Assembly (NCBI RefSeq): GCF_000612505.1
Contig: NZ_CP004078.1
Coordinates: 4,193,252-4,257,251, forward strand
DNA from: Paenibacillus sabinae T27
Lineage (GTDB): Bacteria > Bacillota > Bacilli > Paenibacillales > Paenibacillaceae
Reading direction: 5' to 3'
Length of the DNA: 64,000 nt
The position numbers were made by a program, and so were the translations under genes. The notes under the pieces were generated by a model that was not told the origin of the DNA, did not search any database, and saw nothing but the letters and a program-made list of their open reading frames with translations. Numbering within the stretch: position 1 is the stretch's first letter; each line of letters opens with the position of its first letter. Shown here in pieces: positions 53,220-62,313 of this stretch.

Positions 53220-54095
53220 TCATTGAGTTTTCTTACAAAGCTCTTTCCAATGTTCCCATGCCTTTAGATATTCAGATAAATCATTTGGATGGTGTTTTAA
53301 ACTAAGCCCCACTCGGCAATATAGCTGTACTGAAACCTCATCAATCAATCTTACTTTGTCAATGCGTCCTTGTTTAAGATTATCAAATGCTGCATATAAA
53401 GTATCAATATTAATATCGTCGGGAGAAGAACAAAAAGCGTAAATAAAATCATAAATTATTGGTCCCACCATAGGTGATGGATCAATTACACCAATTAAAC
53501 TGAATTGATCAAATACAAAATTATGTACCCCTGTATCTCCATGCAATAAATATTTTTCTCCTTGTCCTATTTCCTCTCCAAATAATTTAATAATCTGTGA
53601 TTTAGCAAAGATATAGTCATCCGTTGTTAAAACATTTCCAATGTTGACTCTAGCTTCCTCCACACTTATTTCATTGAATTCCCTCCAAGAACGAAGAAGA
53701 TACTCTAATCTACCCCAAGTGTCTGTATGTTGATATTTGTTGTATTTATTGAACAATTCATTCACTAGTATGGTTAACCATTTTTTCTTTGATCCACGGT
53801 TAATATGAGTTGTACCCTTGATGTAAGTGTAAATAAAATGTGATTTATCTTGAGCGGTAAAAAGAATATTTGGTAATAGCACCGAACTTTGATAAGTATT
53901 GAGAAATTGTTCGACCATTTGGATTTGATTGGGTTCGTCAAATTTCAATATATAATTATTGTTTTGACTGGAATCAAGCCTATAAACACGGCCACTGGTT
54001 GTTCCAGACAACCTTTGAATTTTTACGATCTCTTCATTGACAAGATGCAATTGAAATATTCTATTAATTTCTTGGATAGTAGGTTCAGTTATCAT
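53220..54095 (-). CDS. Aminoglycoside-phosphotransferase-like kinase
   Basis: 291 residues of the APH/choline-kinase fold. The catalytic loop is LLHGDTGVHNFVF (HGD...N) and the metal-binding aspartate is in GVIDPSPMVG. An N-terminal GTTSGRVYRL loop precedes the conserved lysine in YILKFDE. Family members phosphorylate antibiotics or small metabolites; the substrate is unknown. Confidence 0.75.
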   Translation of the reverse strand: MITEPTIQEINRIFQLHLVNEEIVKIQRLSGTTSGRVYRLDSSQNNNYILKFDEPNQIQMVEQFLNTYQSSVLLPNILFTAQDKSHFIYTYIKGTTHINRGSKKKWLTILVNELFNKYNKYQHTDTWGRLEYLLRSWREFNEISVEEARVNIGNVLTTDDYIFAKSQIIKLFGEEIGQGEKYLLHGDTGVHNFVFDQFSLIGVIDPSPMVGPIIYDFIYAFCSSPDDINIDTLYAAFDNLKQGRIDKVRLIDEVSVQLYCRVGLSLKHHPNDLSEYLKAWEHWKELCKKTQ

Positions 54096-54161
54096 TCGTT
54101 CTTCTCCTTATTCCCTAGTAAAATCGAAATTTCTCATATAAACTCTACTCCTCACGATCTC

Positions 54162-54683
54162 CTATGAATCATATTCATACGCATCACCTATTCGAACAAA
54201 ATCTCTTAGCCAATACAAACTGTCACTTGTTTTAGTCGTTGTTTCTAACAAATTAGATAGAAATTCCAAAAAAGTTAAAGCAATAATTTCACAACTTCCT
54301 GCTACAGCATGGGTTTCATGAAAACTATCATAACAACGACCACACCGATCTTGGTCAAAGTCAATTGTGACGTATTCTGTCTCATCGTATTGGGCGACTA
54401 CATACCACTTCATAGAAATATCGTTTTCTTCATTGAGTAAAAGTTCTTCGTATGCCTCTTCCCCAAGAATGACCAAATTTGCAGGTAGAACCTCACTAGG
54501 CTTTAGAATCTCAATAGGTCTTGCACTATCAACAAATAAGGTTCCACCTCCACATAATCGATAAAACTCTATCAGTTCTTGAGGTATATCAATCTTATCC
54601 GTTAGTTTCGGTAAGCTACTTGGTTCAAAAAGTATACAATCACTTCTTCTTTTAAGTGTTTTTACAAGTTCTCCTATGTTCAT
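54162..54683 (-). CDS. SMI1/KNR4 (SUKH) family protein
   Basis: About 173 residues. IPQELIEFYRLCGGGTLF and the later ILGEEAYEE and YVTIDFDQDR pattern match the SUKH superfamily, many of which are immunity proteins against secreted nuclease toxins. No toxin gene is adjacent. The start at 54683 has AAAGGA nine bases upstream; an alternative lies at 54725. Confidence 0.7.
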   Translation of the reverse strand: MNIGELVKTLKRRSDCILFEPSSLPKLTDKIDIPQELIEFYRLCGGGTLFVDSARPIEILKPSEVLPANLVILGEEAYEELLLNEENDISMKWYVVAQYDETEYVTIDFDQDRCGRCYDSFHETHAVAGSCEIIALTFLEFLSNLLETTTKTSDSLYWLRDFVRIGDAYEYDS

Positions 54684-54718
54684 TCCTTTTCGTCCTTTAG
54701 TCATATTTTTTTTGCTAT

Positions 54719-55605
54719 TCACCAACCACCATATGGACTTATATCTTTTGCTGTAAACAGATGGTTAAGATGCCATGATACATCATTATTTTCATATCCG
54801 ATCAGTGCCCATCTAATTGACGAGACATTGGCATAAAACCTGAATCTATCGATAAATGAATCAATACCTGTATAATACTTACTTAATTTATTGATGAATC
54901 CCTCTCCCAATGTATCAAGAATAACACTAACATCATGAGCAGGATCGCCATAACCTGAAACACCAAAATCAATAACCCCGATAACTTCATTCAATTCCTC
55001 AAGGATGTGGTAGGGAGCTAAATCTCCATGTATTAAGGTTGGGGTGTAATCAAGAAAATTCGTGTGATTAAAAATGGGATTAAAGATATCTCGAACGCAA
55101 TCGATGACATAGCTCTTCATATGGGGAAATAGTTTTGTTTCAATTCTTGAAAATAAATCTAAATAGGAGTACCTAGTTCCATTACCAGGAAACGCATTGA
55201 TTCTATTTTCGCTTATTGTGCTCATCGGGATGGAATGCAGTTGAGATAAAAAAACGCCCAATTGTTGAGCTATCTGCTCTTGAACGTCTTCGCTTAATTT
55301 CAGGATATTTCTCCGATAAATAGGTTTGCCTTTTATGTAGGTATACTTCGATACCCCTTCATCAATCATGTCTAAATCCGGCACAGTCAAATCAACGAAT
55401 GGTTTAACCATTTGAAGCACCTTGTATTCGTTATGTAGGAGGCTTTTACTAAAATCGTGTTTGGCAAAACGAAAAACATCCCTATCATTGATTATAATCA
55501 CATCGTTATGGAGACCATCCGTTAAGTTAGAGTTGATTTTTTGTATTTCTTATCCGGGTATTTTTCTTTAATATATTTTATGTATTCTAACTTTCTCTCT
55601 TCCAT
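54719..55605 (-). pseudogene. Aminoglycoside-phosphotransferase-like gene, frameshifted near the 5' end
   Basis: A strong start (AGGAGG, ATG 55605) reads MEERKLEYIKYIKEKYPDKK and runs into TAA. One extra A in the run of six (55539-55544) would join it to NSNLTDGLHNDVIIIN and the rest of an APH-fold kinase, with LIHGDLAPYHIL and GVIDFGVSGYGDPA. The downstream 260 residues form an open frame from a GTG at 55501, but that start lacks a ribosome site. Restored length is about 295. Confidence 0.75.
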
Positions 55606-55623
55606 GGAATTCCTCCTGAGTTA

Positions 55624-56310
55624 TTAATATAATTTCTCTATCTCATGAAGTTCTGAAATCGTTACATCTTGTCCCCAATCTATATCTAATCGTTCCCGAT
55701 TGATGAGTATCCCTTTCATCCCCAGTAGCTTAGCCCCCACAATATCCTTTCTTTCGTTACCCACGTAACTCATCTGTTCAGGGTGACATCCCAGTTGATT
55801 GGCCAGTTGGATGAAGCCTTCACTCCGCGGCTTTCTGTAGCCTACCTCTACCGATGTAATCAGAACGTCCACGTACTGCTCAAATCCCTTAAGATCTTTC
55901 ATCACTAATTCTCTAGACATGCCATAGGGTACGTCGGTAAGAATTCCGATTTTTATGTTTCGTTCTTTTAGATATTTCAATAAAGGGAATGTGTCGTCAA
56001 ATATGTCTGACCCTGCCTGAAAAAAACTAAAGAACGTATGGATCATTTGCTTAATATCCTTATTTGTTCCCCATTCTTGGAGGATTTCTTGAAAAATATC
56101 AGTATCCTTTACTTCATAATCTCTAGGATTAATTCTCGTATTGAACTTTTTTAAAATTTGGGCTGCGGCTTCTATTAACTCGCCGTTATGATCCATACCC
56201 ATATCCTGCAAAAGCTTTGTGAGCGCCTTTTCATAGAGGTCGGTCCAACTGGCCTGAACATTGCGATAAAAAATCAACGTATCCCCTAAGTCGAAGCCAA
56301 TTGCTTTCAT
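55624..56310 (-). CDS. HAD-family hydrolase
   Basis: 228 residues. Motif I FDLGDTL carries the nucleophile aspartate (its second acid is D as expected), motif II is ILTDV, motif III Lys lies in YRKPRSEGF, and the terminal acidic motif is YVGNERKDIVGA. Phosphatase or phosphoglycolate-phosphatase-like; substrate unknown. It lies 18 bases upstream of the phosphotransferase start, probably in one transcript. Confidence 0.85.
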   Translation of the reverse strand: MKAIGFDLGDTLIFYRNVQASWTDLYEKALTKLLQDMGMDHNGELIEAAAQILKKFNTRINPRDYEVKDTDIFQEILQEWGTNKDIKQMIHTFFSFFQAGSDIFDDTFPLLKYLKERNIKIGILTDVPYGMSRELVMKDLKGFEQYVDVLITSVEVGYRKPRSEGFIQLANQLGCHPEQMSYVGNERKDIVGAKLLGMKGILINRERLDIDWGQDVTISELHEIEKLY

Positions 56311-56328
56311 GCAGACCCACCTCCAAAC

Positions 56329-56478
56329 TTACTTTCTTTCATTGCTTTTGTTTATTTCACTCCACAACAAATCAAGTCGGTTTATAATCCTCTCATCGTT
56401 CTTCAACTTTTTCCTAAGAGACTGATCTATACTGACTAGCCCAAAAATGACTATTATCATGAAAAAAATAGATATCAT
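56329..56478 (-). CDS. Small membrane protein
   Basis: 49 residues: one membrane helix (ISIFFMIIVIFGLVSI) followed by a charged, helical cytoplasmic tail. The start at 56478 is preceded by AAGGTGAG. The family is not recognised. Confidence 0.55.
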   Translation of the reverse strand: MISIFFMIIVIFGLVSIDQSLRKKLKNDERIINRLDLLWSEINKSNERK

Positions 56479-56503
56479 TATGATCTCACCTTCCAACAAT
56501 GCA

Positions 56504-57025
56504 TCAATGATTATTAGCATCCGAACTATATATCATTTCGCCTTTATCATTAAATATTTCTACTATAGCCTCTGAGGAATTGGTCAGCTTTCCAAGGGGA
56601 TGGTCGACAATATAAGCTTTCTCATTGTGCATAATCTCTTCAACCGAAATTCCGTCTGCAAAGGTTATTTTCATTTTGTTGCCGTGCTCCAATACATCAT
56701 TTCGATGAATGAAAACCCCAATAAAAGGGGTTTCCTGTGTAACAGCCGTTATATCTATCCGGTCAGGCCCCCCGCTCCATGAGCTTCCTACATACTGAAA
56801 TTGGTTATCCGCTGTTATGGACAAGGTGTAAACAGAGCTGTCGCCTAGAATAATGGCATGATCCTTGTATTTTTTTACTGCTAGTGCTTTAACTCCTTCT
56901 ATACTTAAAAAACGTTCCAATTCCTGATCTGTAGGTGTTCTCACATGAATTTGCTGATTCCCATGGGCTGCACAGCCGGTTACAATCACTAATCCAATTA
57001 ACAATAAAATGATCTTCGTGATCAT
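56504..57025 (-). CDS. Hypothetical lipoprotein
   Basis: 173 residues with a signal peptide and lipobox LVIVTGC, then a beta-rich domain (VKALAVKKYKDHAIILGDSS and similar strands). The family is not recognised. Its ATG overlaps the stop of the upstream GyrI-like gene (ATGA), so the two are translationally coupled. Confidence 0.65.
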   Translation of the reverse strand: MITKIILLLIGLVIVTGCAAHGNQQIHVRTPTDQELERFLSIEGVKALAVKKYKDHAIILGDSSVYTLSITADNQFQYVGSSWSGGPDRIDITAVTQETPFIGVFIHRNDVLEHGNKMKITFADGISVEEIMHNEKAYIVDHPLGKLTNSSEAIVEIFNDKGEMIYSSDANNH

Positions 57026-57510
57026 TTGTCATAGATTCTTTCTATCGGAAAATACAAATTTAAATCTCCAATTTCTTCGAATGGATTGTAGTATTCATGC
57101 ACGGCTCCCACGATTGAATAATTATGATTGGGAATGTACTCATTAACCATGTATTTGAATTTATCCCGGTATGTATTCTGATTGCATTTCATTACCGCGA
57201 ACTTATATGAAGGGATTATCCATTTAGTCCAGCCGCTTGGAGCTACCGAGTCATTCAAAACTTCACAACCAGCCAGATACTTCCCCTGCTCTGTCCAACG
57301 TTCAAATCTCTCGGAAACATCACTCATTGCTCCCCAAATCCCAACCAGGTTACCTGCACTGTCTTTCTTGGCTAAATTACTAATTTCACTAAAATTTTGA
57401 TTGGCTTCTTGCCACAGCTTTGGAATCCACTCTGTACTTTTGGATGAAAGTCCCTGTCCCATTTTTCCGATAACGGTAAAAGATTGTTTTTCTTCAATGT
57501 GTACCTCCAT
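57022..57510 (-). CDS. GyrI-like effector-binding domain protein
   Basis: 162 residues, a stand-alone SOUL/GyrI-like fold: EEKQSFTVIGKM at the start, then IWGAMSDVSERFERWTEQGKYLAGCEV and a C-terminal LNLYFPIERI strand. Such proteins bind small hydrophobic molecules as sensors or hydrolases. AGGAGG precedes the ATG. Coupled to the lipoprotein gene downstream. Confidence 0.75.
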   Translation of the reverse strand: MEVHIEEKQSFTVIGKMGQGLSSKSTEWIPKLWQEANQNFSEISNLAKKDSAGNLVGIWGAMSDVSERFERWTEQGKYLAGCEVLNDSVAPSGWTKWIIPSYKFAVMKCNQNTYRDKFKYMVNEYIPNHNYSIVGAVHEYYNPFEEIGDLNLYFPIERIYDK

Positions 57511-57622
57511 GAACCATCCTCCTAAGTTAACTTAGCCTCATCGGGTTGTTGGCTCCCTTAACTTATTTTACACTTTATCCCGCTCTTGTGTATCAATATG
57601 GTAATAATTCATAGATTTCCCT

Positions 57623-58084
57623 TTAAGCCCTGTTCTTTAACAAATATGTTCTTGGATAAAACCCATACTTCTCATAAAATTTCAATGCTTGTTCATTTCC
57701 GAATAAAACAGATAGGCAAATATTATGAATTCCGTTGATCTCAAACCAATCAAGTGTCCGTTTCATTAATGCATTTCCAATGCCCATACCTCTAAAATCA
57801 TCTATGATAAAAATCGAATCGATCTCTCCCTGTTTCATTTCATTAATCGAACTAATGCAATATCCTAATAACCTCTTCTCTACCGCGTCGCGAGCTAATA
57901 TGATCTTTAATTTTCCTTGTTTAGACTTGTTGAGTAGATCTCTTGATCGTTCTTCAAACGTATTTTTTGATATTTGCTCTGAAAAGTGTGTGGGCAACGA
58001 AGCATGGCGATCTCTAAGCCGTTCCCATAAAGGCTGGACTAATTCAAAAGCGGTTTGGTCTGTCTCAAGATACTCAATCTTCAA
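57623..58084 (-). CDS. GNAT family N-acetyltransferase
   Basis: About 153 residues. The acetyl-CoA loop is FIIDDFRGMGIGNALMKRTLDWF, followed by the C-terminal NEQALKFYEKYGFYPRT. I prefer the TTG at 58084 (AGAGG eight bases upstream); the frame extends to 58105, which would overlap the upstream gene further. It overlaps the nucleotidyltransferase stop by a few bases, so both belong to one unit. Confidence 0.75.
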   Translation of the reverse strand: MKIEYLETDQTAFELVQPLWERLRDRHASLPTHFSEQISKNTFEERSRDLLNKSKQGKLKIILARDAVEKRLLGYCISSINEMKQGEIDSIFIIDDFRGMGIGNALMKRTLDWFEINGIHNICLSVLFGNEQALKFYEKYGFYPRTYLLKNRA

Positions 58085-58646
58085 AGAAATCACCCTCTTC
58101 TTCAATCAATCTTAGTTTAGGCCAGAGTTCAAGCCATCTCTTGCTTTGTACCCTTTTGTAAAAATAGTCTTCGTCCTTATAAAATGGACTTCTTCTAATT
58201 ACCAAATCGAATAGATCATTCAATCCATGAGGCGCAATGATTTCAATGTTCTGATTTCTACCCAAACTTATCCCAACGGACGTTGCGGTTTCCGGCCACC
58301 GCTTCATTGCGTCCTCCACTGAATCATAAGGATTGTCCTGATTTCTTATATGCATTCTCGCCTGATTCTTACAGCTCCAGTTATATTCTTGCAATTTAGC
58401 CTTTAATAACGCTTCAAATTTCTTTTCTGATTCTTCGCTCAGGTCACTCGGATCATAGTAAAGGATATCCACATCGTTCAGTGGAGTTCGACTAGAATAT
58501 CCATGCAAATCATCCCACACATAATTTCTCACATATCCAGCCGCAATCCACCAATTCGGTAGTTCGAGTTGCCGGACCAATTCAATATCCCTATTCAAAA
58601 AATCATATGTACGCATAATTTTGATAAGTCGTTCTACAAGCATCAT
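58074..58646 (-). CDS. Nucleotidyltransferase-like protein (DUF925 type)
   Basis: About 190 residues. WWIAAGYVRNYVWD and LNDVDILYYD (the paired aspartates of a minimal nucleotidyltransferase) are characteristic. The substrate is unknown. AGGTGG lies five bases before the ATG at 58646. It directly follows the TAACGTT-type site at 58687-58708. Confidence 0.75.
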   Translation of the reverse strand: MMLVERLIKIMRTYDFLNRDIELVRQLELPNWWIAAGYVRNYVWDDLHGYSSRTPLNDVDILYYDPSDLSEESEKKFEALLKAKLQEYNWSCKNQARMHIRNQDNPYDSVEDAMKRWPETATSVGISLGRNQNIEIIAPHGLNDLFDLVIRRSPFYKDEDYFYKRVQSKRWLELWPKLRLIEEEGDFFED

Positions 58647-58686
58647 TTGATCCACCTATCTACAAAAATATCTTCGATCTCTCGCA

Positions 58687-58708
58687 TAACGTTCCCGATG
58701 TTCACGTA
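58687..58708 (-). repeat. attC-like site 1 (one end only)
   Basis: TAACGTTCCCGATGTTCACG matches the conserved left end of sites 4, 5 and 6. The other end is missing. The stop codon of the lipoprotein gene (58702) lies within the site. Confidence 0.6.
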
Positions 58709-59229
58709 CTTGCTATTGACTCAATGGTTTCAAAGATCCGTGTGTAGACATCCTCAATATTCGAGCTGCTTAATTTGTCATTGTATAACCCGTAACCCCA
58801 ATGTTGAATTTTATTATGATTTTGAAAGAAACCAGTGGCATACGTATCGGATGAAAGGTCTGGAACTTCGTCGTATGACAGTTCTTCGTCTGTAAAGGGC
58901 AGATAGGACTTCTTAGATTGAATAAAGAAAAATGGTAACCTTGCGCTTTTATAAATTTTTGCGTACTCTTGGCCGGCCGCTTCGGGCAGATTTTCTTTGG
59001 TAATGAAAACTGCGTCATATTCAGACAGGGAATGTAAATCCTTTAGTTGAGTAAAAGTCATCTTTTTAAAGCTTACATTTCCTTCTCTTATTGTAGGAGG
59101 TTCTCCTATGATACCGATAACTATATGCTTGCCTTTGTACTCTGGCGTATCAATAACATCTGAAGTACAGCCAGGTAAAACACACAACATAAACAACAAC
59201 AGAAGAAGGATTGTAGAAAATTTGTTCAA
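58702..59229 (-). CDS. Hypothetical lipoprotein
   Basis: 175 residues, signal peptide with lipobox CVLPGC. The mature part has a beta-alpha pattern (HIVIGIIGEPPTIREGNV, YDAVFITKENLPEA) suggesting a Rossmann-like domain. The family is not recognised. Its stop is inside site 1, so the recombination-like site contributes its last codon. Confidence 0.65.
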   Translation of the reverse strand: MNKFSTILLLLLFMLCVLPGCTSDVIDTPEYKGKHIVIGIIGEPPTIREGNVSFKKMTFTQLKDLHSLSEYDAVFITKENLPEAAGQEYAKIYKSARLPFFFIQSKKSYLPFTDEELSYDEVPDLSSDTYATGFFQNHNKIQHWGYGLYNDKLSSSNIEDVYTRIFETIESIAST

Positions 59230-59251
59230 ATGATTAAACTCCTTTCCGGTA

Positions 59252-59283
59252 CTAACTACTGATGCGGAAATTCGGTGTTAGCC
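59252..59283 (-). repeat. attC-like site 2 (short)
   Basis: ATGCGGAAATTCGGTGTT (59262-59279) aligns with the right ends of sites 4, 5 and 7. The site is bounded by CTAAC and GTTAG, an inverted pair 32 bases apart. Confidence 0.5.
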
Positions 59284-59316
59284 GATGCCGACAAAAATAA
59301 CCCCTCATTTACTCTT

Positions 59317-59808
59317 TTATGGCTTTGTGCTAAATGATTGAACATACTTCTTTACATCATCCCTAAATATTTCAGTGTATTTACTTTTTGTATAATCCTT
59401 TATCACTTTTCTCCAAAACGATATTGCAGGAGTATTAGTCGCCATCTGGACTATTTTCCAGTTCGCTTTGTACAACTTAAATGCTTGGATTGCTGCTGCA
59501 TGCCCGATACCCTTTCTTCTGTATTTCTTCATAACCATAAAATCATAAATAACATGTGTTGGATCTGGATCTACATCTAAATTCTCAAGAAGCACAATTA
59601 CGAATCCGGCGATCCTTCCGGATGTCTCTATAAAATAAGGATGCCATCTATGATCTCCTTCCCAAAAGAAATCAATATTCACATCAAACTTTCCCTCTTT
59701 ATTGATATCCTGGTTTGTGAACTCGCTAAAATCGTAATAGTACAACTGATATAGATTCAACAGTATGTTTTTTTCTTCTTGTTTTACTGGAACAAGTTTA
59801 ATCTCCAT
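59317..59808 (-). CDS. GNAT family N-acetyltransferase
   Basis: 163 residues. VIYDFMVMKKYRRKGIGHAAAIQAF is the acetyl-CoA loop (RxxGxG/A), followed by NTPAISFWRKVIKDYT. Start at 59808 with GGAGG five bases upstream. It follows the PH-like membrane gene in the same cassette-like unit. Confidence 0.8.
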   Translation of the reverse strand: MEIKLVPVKQEEKNILLNLYQLYYYDFSEFTNQDINKEGKFDVNIDFFWEGDHRWHPYFIETSGRIAGFVIVLLENLDVDPDPTHVIYDFMVMKKYRRKGIGHAAAIQAFKLYKANWKIVQMATNTPAISFWRKVIKDYTKSKYTEIFRDDVKKYVQSFSTKP

Positions 59809-59835
59809 AGTGTCCTCCAATTCACGAGCTGAAAA

Positions 59836-60297
59836 TTAGGAGTAAAAATATCTTATTTTCCTCGTTTCTTTCTTCTTCACTTTATATTTCTTACATATGT
59901 AGCTCCCTATAGTTACTCTTCCGTCTGTATAATTTGATGGTATTTTTATCGTTTTTCCATTTTTCAAATGCAATCTATATTCATCTTCTTCGGGGGAGGC
60001 TATGTTGATTTCTATAGTGCCAAATTTTTTCACGCTATAAAATTCTATTAAATCTATTTCGAGAATATCAATTTCTAAGAGTCTATAGCCAAAAAAGTAT
60101 TTGGTCACTGTGCCGTTAGACACTAGATAACTGTTGCCGATAATAGCCAGAAGGGCTGCAATAGAAGGTATTAAAAAAACTGCTGCCACCTTTATGCCGG
60201 CGAAATATATCCCTGCTGCATTGAATATCAATAAAATAACTCCGAGAAAGACCTTGGCGAAAATGCTTCTTTGAAATTTCATTATTGGATGCCCCAT
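59836..60297 (-). CDS. Hypothetical membrane protein (two helices plus PH-like domain)
   Basis: About 153 residues: two adjacent membrane helices (FAKVFLGVILLIFNAAGIYF, AVFLIPSIAALLAIIG) followed by a cytoplasmic beta-rich part (IEFYSVKKFGTIEINI, YRLHLKNGKTIKIPS) resembling bacterial PH domains. The start is uncertain between 60330 and 60297; GGAG lies nine bases before 60297. Confidence 0.55.
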   Translation of the reverse strand: MGHPIMKFQRSIFAKVFLGVILLIFNAAGIYFAGIKVAAVFLIPSIAALLAIIGNSYLVSNGTVTKYFFGYRLLEIDILEIDLIEFYSVKKFGTIEINIASPEEDEYRLHLKNGKTIKIPSNYTDGRVTIGSYICKKYKVKKKETRKIRYFYS

Positions 60298-60377
60298 CAA
60301 TACTTTCTCCGATCCAATAGTAATCCCCACGCTATTTTAGCCCGAATTCTAGTAGCCTTGGTTGATATTAGGGTCGG

Positions 60378-60399
60378 CAGCATGAATGTTATGAGATGC
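60378..60399 (-). repeat. attC-like site 3 (partial)
   Basis: CAGCATGAATGTTATGAG aligns with the right-end motif CAGCGTGAATGCTGTGTT of site 7 with a short deletion. It lies 27 bases downstream of the 150-residue gene's stop. The other end is not evident. Confidence 0.4.
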
Positions 60400-60426
60400 T
60401 CAGCTCTTCTATAAGTTACTATGGAA

Positions 60427-60879
60427 TCATTTAGTTATTCCATATCTTTGTTGTTTCCCCATCCACTGACTTACTTCTCTCCAACTTACCTTTTTTGCTG
60501 CAATCCAGTTCACGCCATAATTAGTCTCTTTTCCTGGAGTCCAATTTTTATCGTCTGCCCAGTAAAATAGCCCCGCCTTATATAAAAGTGTTCCATCATA
60601 AATAATTGAATCATAGTTTTCAGTGCTCGGTGTAATACTTAATCTTGTCACTTCCTCAAATAAAAGCTCTAAGGCTGAGGGATTCTCCCACTGTCTTTGA
60701 AAAAGTGCTCTTATTCGAGTATCCAACTTATCACTTATACTCATCGATAAGTCGAAATCCACATAATGTTCCGTCCACATGTACAACTCTTTTAAGCATG
60801 CATCATGAAATCCCCCAAATATATTGATTAATTTATCAATATCTTCTTGAGTGTTTAAAGGTATCCAATTTTCTTTCAT
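60427..60879 (-). CDS. Hypothetical protein
   Basis: 150 residues, soluble, rich in Trp and charged residues (GGFHDACLKELYMWTEHYVDFDLS, FYWADDKNWTP). The FHDA start and overall composition resemble small unassigned proteins common in mobile regions. AGAAGGGG precedes the ATG. No function proposed. Confidence 0.55.
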   Translation of the reverse strand: MKENWIPLNTQEDIDKLINIFGGFHDACLKELYMWTEHYVDFDLSMSISDKLDTRIRALFQRQWENPSALELLFEEVTRLSITPSTENYDSIIYDGTLLYKAGLFYWADDKNWTPGKETNYGVNWIAAKKVSWREVSQWMGKQQRYGITK

Positions 60880-60951
60880 TCTTACCCCTTCTTCTAGGCT
60901 AAAATTATTCTTTAATAGTTTTATTATTGATTAGCTGAGTTTCATATAAAA

Positions 60952-61116
60952 TAACGTTCTTGTATTCAAGACGTCCCATCAACTTAAGGCTGTGTCAGTA
61001 ACCGGTCGCACACGGTTAGTCGGCGCGGATGTGTCCGCTGAACTCGCTTCCGTGCCGACCACTTCCGGCAGACCGAGGGCCGAATGGCCCGATGCGTGAA
61101 AACAGTGTTAGGCGAG
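60952..61116 (-). repeat. attC-like site 4
   Basis: Left end TAACGTTCTTGTATTCAAGA, right end ATGCGTGAAAACAGTGTT followed by AGGC, so that the gene-sense strand starts GCCTAAC, a match to the integron RYYYAAC core. The interior shares GAACTCGCTTCC and a GGTTAGTCGG stretch with site 6. It fills the 330-base gap 60880-61208, which has no gene. Confidence 0.6.
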
Positions 61117-61208
61117 TTACCCGACATCTTCGATTTACTAAAACAGTATTTATCGATCCTTATGTCTCTTATTTCCTTATTCTCTTATTCTGTTATTTCT
61201 CTTTTCTC

Positions 61209-61463
61209 TTACAAGCCTCTAAGAAGAAATAAATCAATATTAATGCCAGCAGCAATTAGAGATATTCCGGTATATAAATTGACTCTCTTATCATTCATTC
61301 CTATTCGCTCGCAGGTAGATACTGCTACACCTAAGATCAAGAAAAACAAAATGATTTCAATGTATGATTCAGTCTTTGATAATGTAAAGTTATTATTAAT
61401 CAATTGAACGATTCCAGAAACAACTCCCAGTGCAAATATAAAAATTGGTATTCTAAGCTTCAC
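61209..61463 (-). CDS. Small membrane protein
   Basis: 84 residues with three hydrophobic segments (IPIFIFALGVVSGIVQLI, YIEIILFFLILGVAVS, NLYTGISLIAAGINIDLFLL). It starts at GTG with GGGGGAAAGACA upstream. The family is not recognised. Sites 4 and 5 lie on either side, so it forms a single-gene unit. Confidence 0.6.
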   Translation of the reverse strand: MKLRIPIFIFALGVVSGIVQLINNNFTLSKTESYIEIILFFLILGVAVSTCERIGMNDKRVNLYTGISLIAAGINIDLFLLRGL

Positions 61464-61506
61464 TGTCTTTCCCCCATATAAAGTTCACAAAATCTTCGGG
61501 TATTTC

Positions 61507-61667
61507 GTCTAACGTTCTGGTATTCACGAACCCGAGAGGCTTAAAGCCCGTCAGCGCCAGGTCGAAGACTTAGCCTCGCAGGGTTGTCTGCCTTCCAATT
61601 GCATTCTCGAAACTTTGTCCTCAGACTCAAGTCGTTAGCCAGCAGCGTGAGTGCTTTGTTATAACTG
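61507..61667 (-). repeat. attC-like site 5
   Basis: Left end TAACGTTCTGGTATTCACGA; in gene sense this ends GTTAGAC, an exact GTTRRRY core. Right end CAGCGTGAGTGCTTTGTT, 16 of 18 identical to site 7. The best-preserved copy. Confidence 0.65.
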
Positions 61668-61696
61668 TCCCCGACTTCGTAGCTGAATCTTCTATT

Positions 61697-62065
61697 TTAG
61701 TTCTTATCAATTCTAGTTATATAAGGTCTTTTAATAAATCCGTCCACTACCTGCTTCGTAGTGATCTCATAACTAATCTTGATCGGCTCACCTTCCACAT
61801 ATTCCTTTAGATCAAAATCTCCTTTCATTCCTAACGTCTTGTCCTGTCCATCGATTGTTATCAAAATGAAATCATCGTCTATCTCGTTTTTATAAATCGC
61901 TTTTACATTCTCATATCGTTCAACTGAGATTATATTGCCTATTTGTTCTACTTCCTTTGCTGTATTTGAACTTAAGTTTAATTTTTTATCATTACTACAA
62001 GCGGATAATGTTAGTACCACCAACATAGTCGTTAAAATGTAACTAATCATTATTATTTTCTTCAT
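61697..62065 (-). CDS. Hypothetical lipoprotein
   Basis: 122 residues, signal peptide with lipobox LTLSAC, mature domain of about 100 residues with a beta-rich pattern (DDFILITIDGQDKTL, EPIKISYEI), OB-like at a guess. AAGGAG lies six bases before the ATG at 62065. Single-gene unit between sites 5 and 6. Confidence 0.65.
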   Translation of the reverse strand: MKKIIMISYILTTMLVVLTLSACSNDKKLNLSSNTAKEVEQIGNIISVERYENVKAIYKNEIDDDFILITIDGQDKTLGMKGDFDLKEYVEGEPIKISYEITTKQVVDGFIKRPYITRIDKN

Positions 62066-62115
62066 CGAAAACTCCTTTTTTATTAATTTGAATATGTTCA
62101 CTCGGGGATTTCTGA

Positions 62116-62280
62116 TAACGTTGTTGTGTTCCCGACGCCTCACTAACTTAAGCCCCGATAAGGACAGCCGCGATGTGGTTAGTCGGTACATGTATATCTG
62201 CTGAACTCACTTCCTCGAATTTCCTCTTGCAGACTAAGAATCGCTTGCGATCCGCCGCGGGAATACGGTGCTGATGGAGA
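62116..62280 (-). repeat. attC-like site 6
   Basis: Left end TAACGTTGTTGTGTTCCCGA; right end CCGCGGGAATACGGTGCT. The interior matches site 4 over CTTAAG, GGTTAGTCGG, CTGAACTC and TTGCAGAC-type stretches, so the two are diverged copies of one 165-base unit. Confidence 0.6.
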
Positions 62281-62313
62281 TGACTTATTCGAGTAAAACT
62301 TCTGCAGTTTTTC

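Noticed and set aside
61029..61232. 67-codon plus-strand frame over site 4
   Set aside because: It runs through the repeated site and into the antisense of a membrane protein gene; no start signal.
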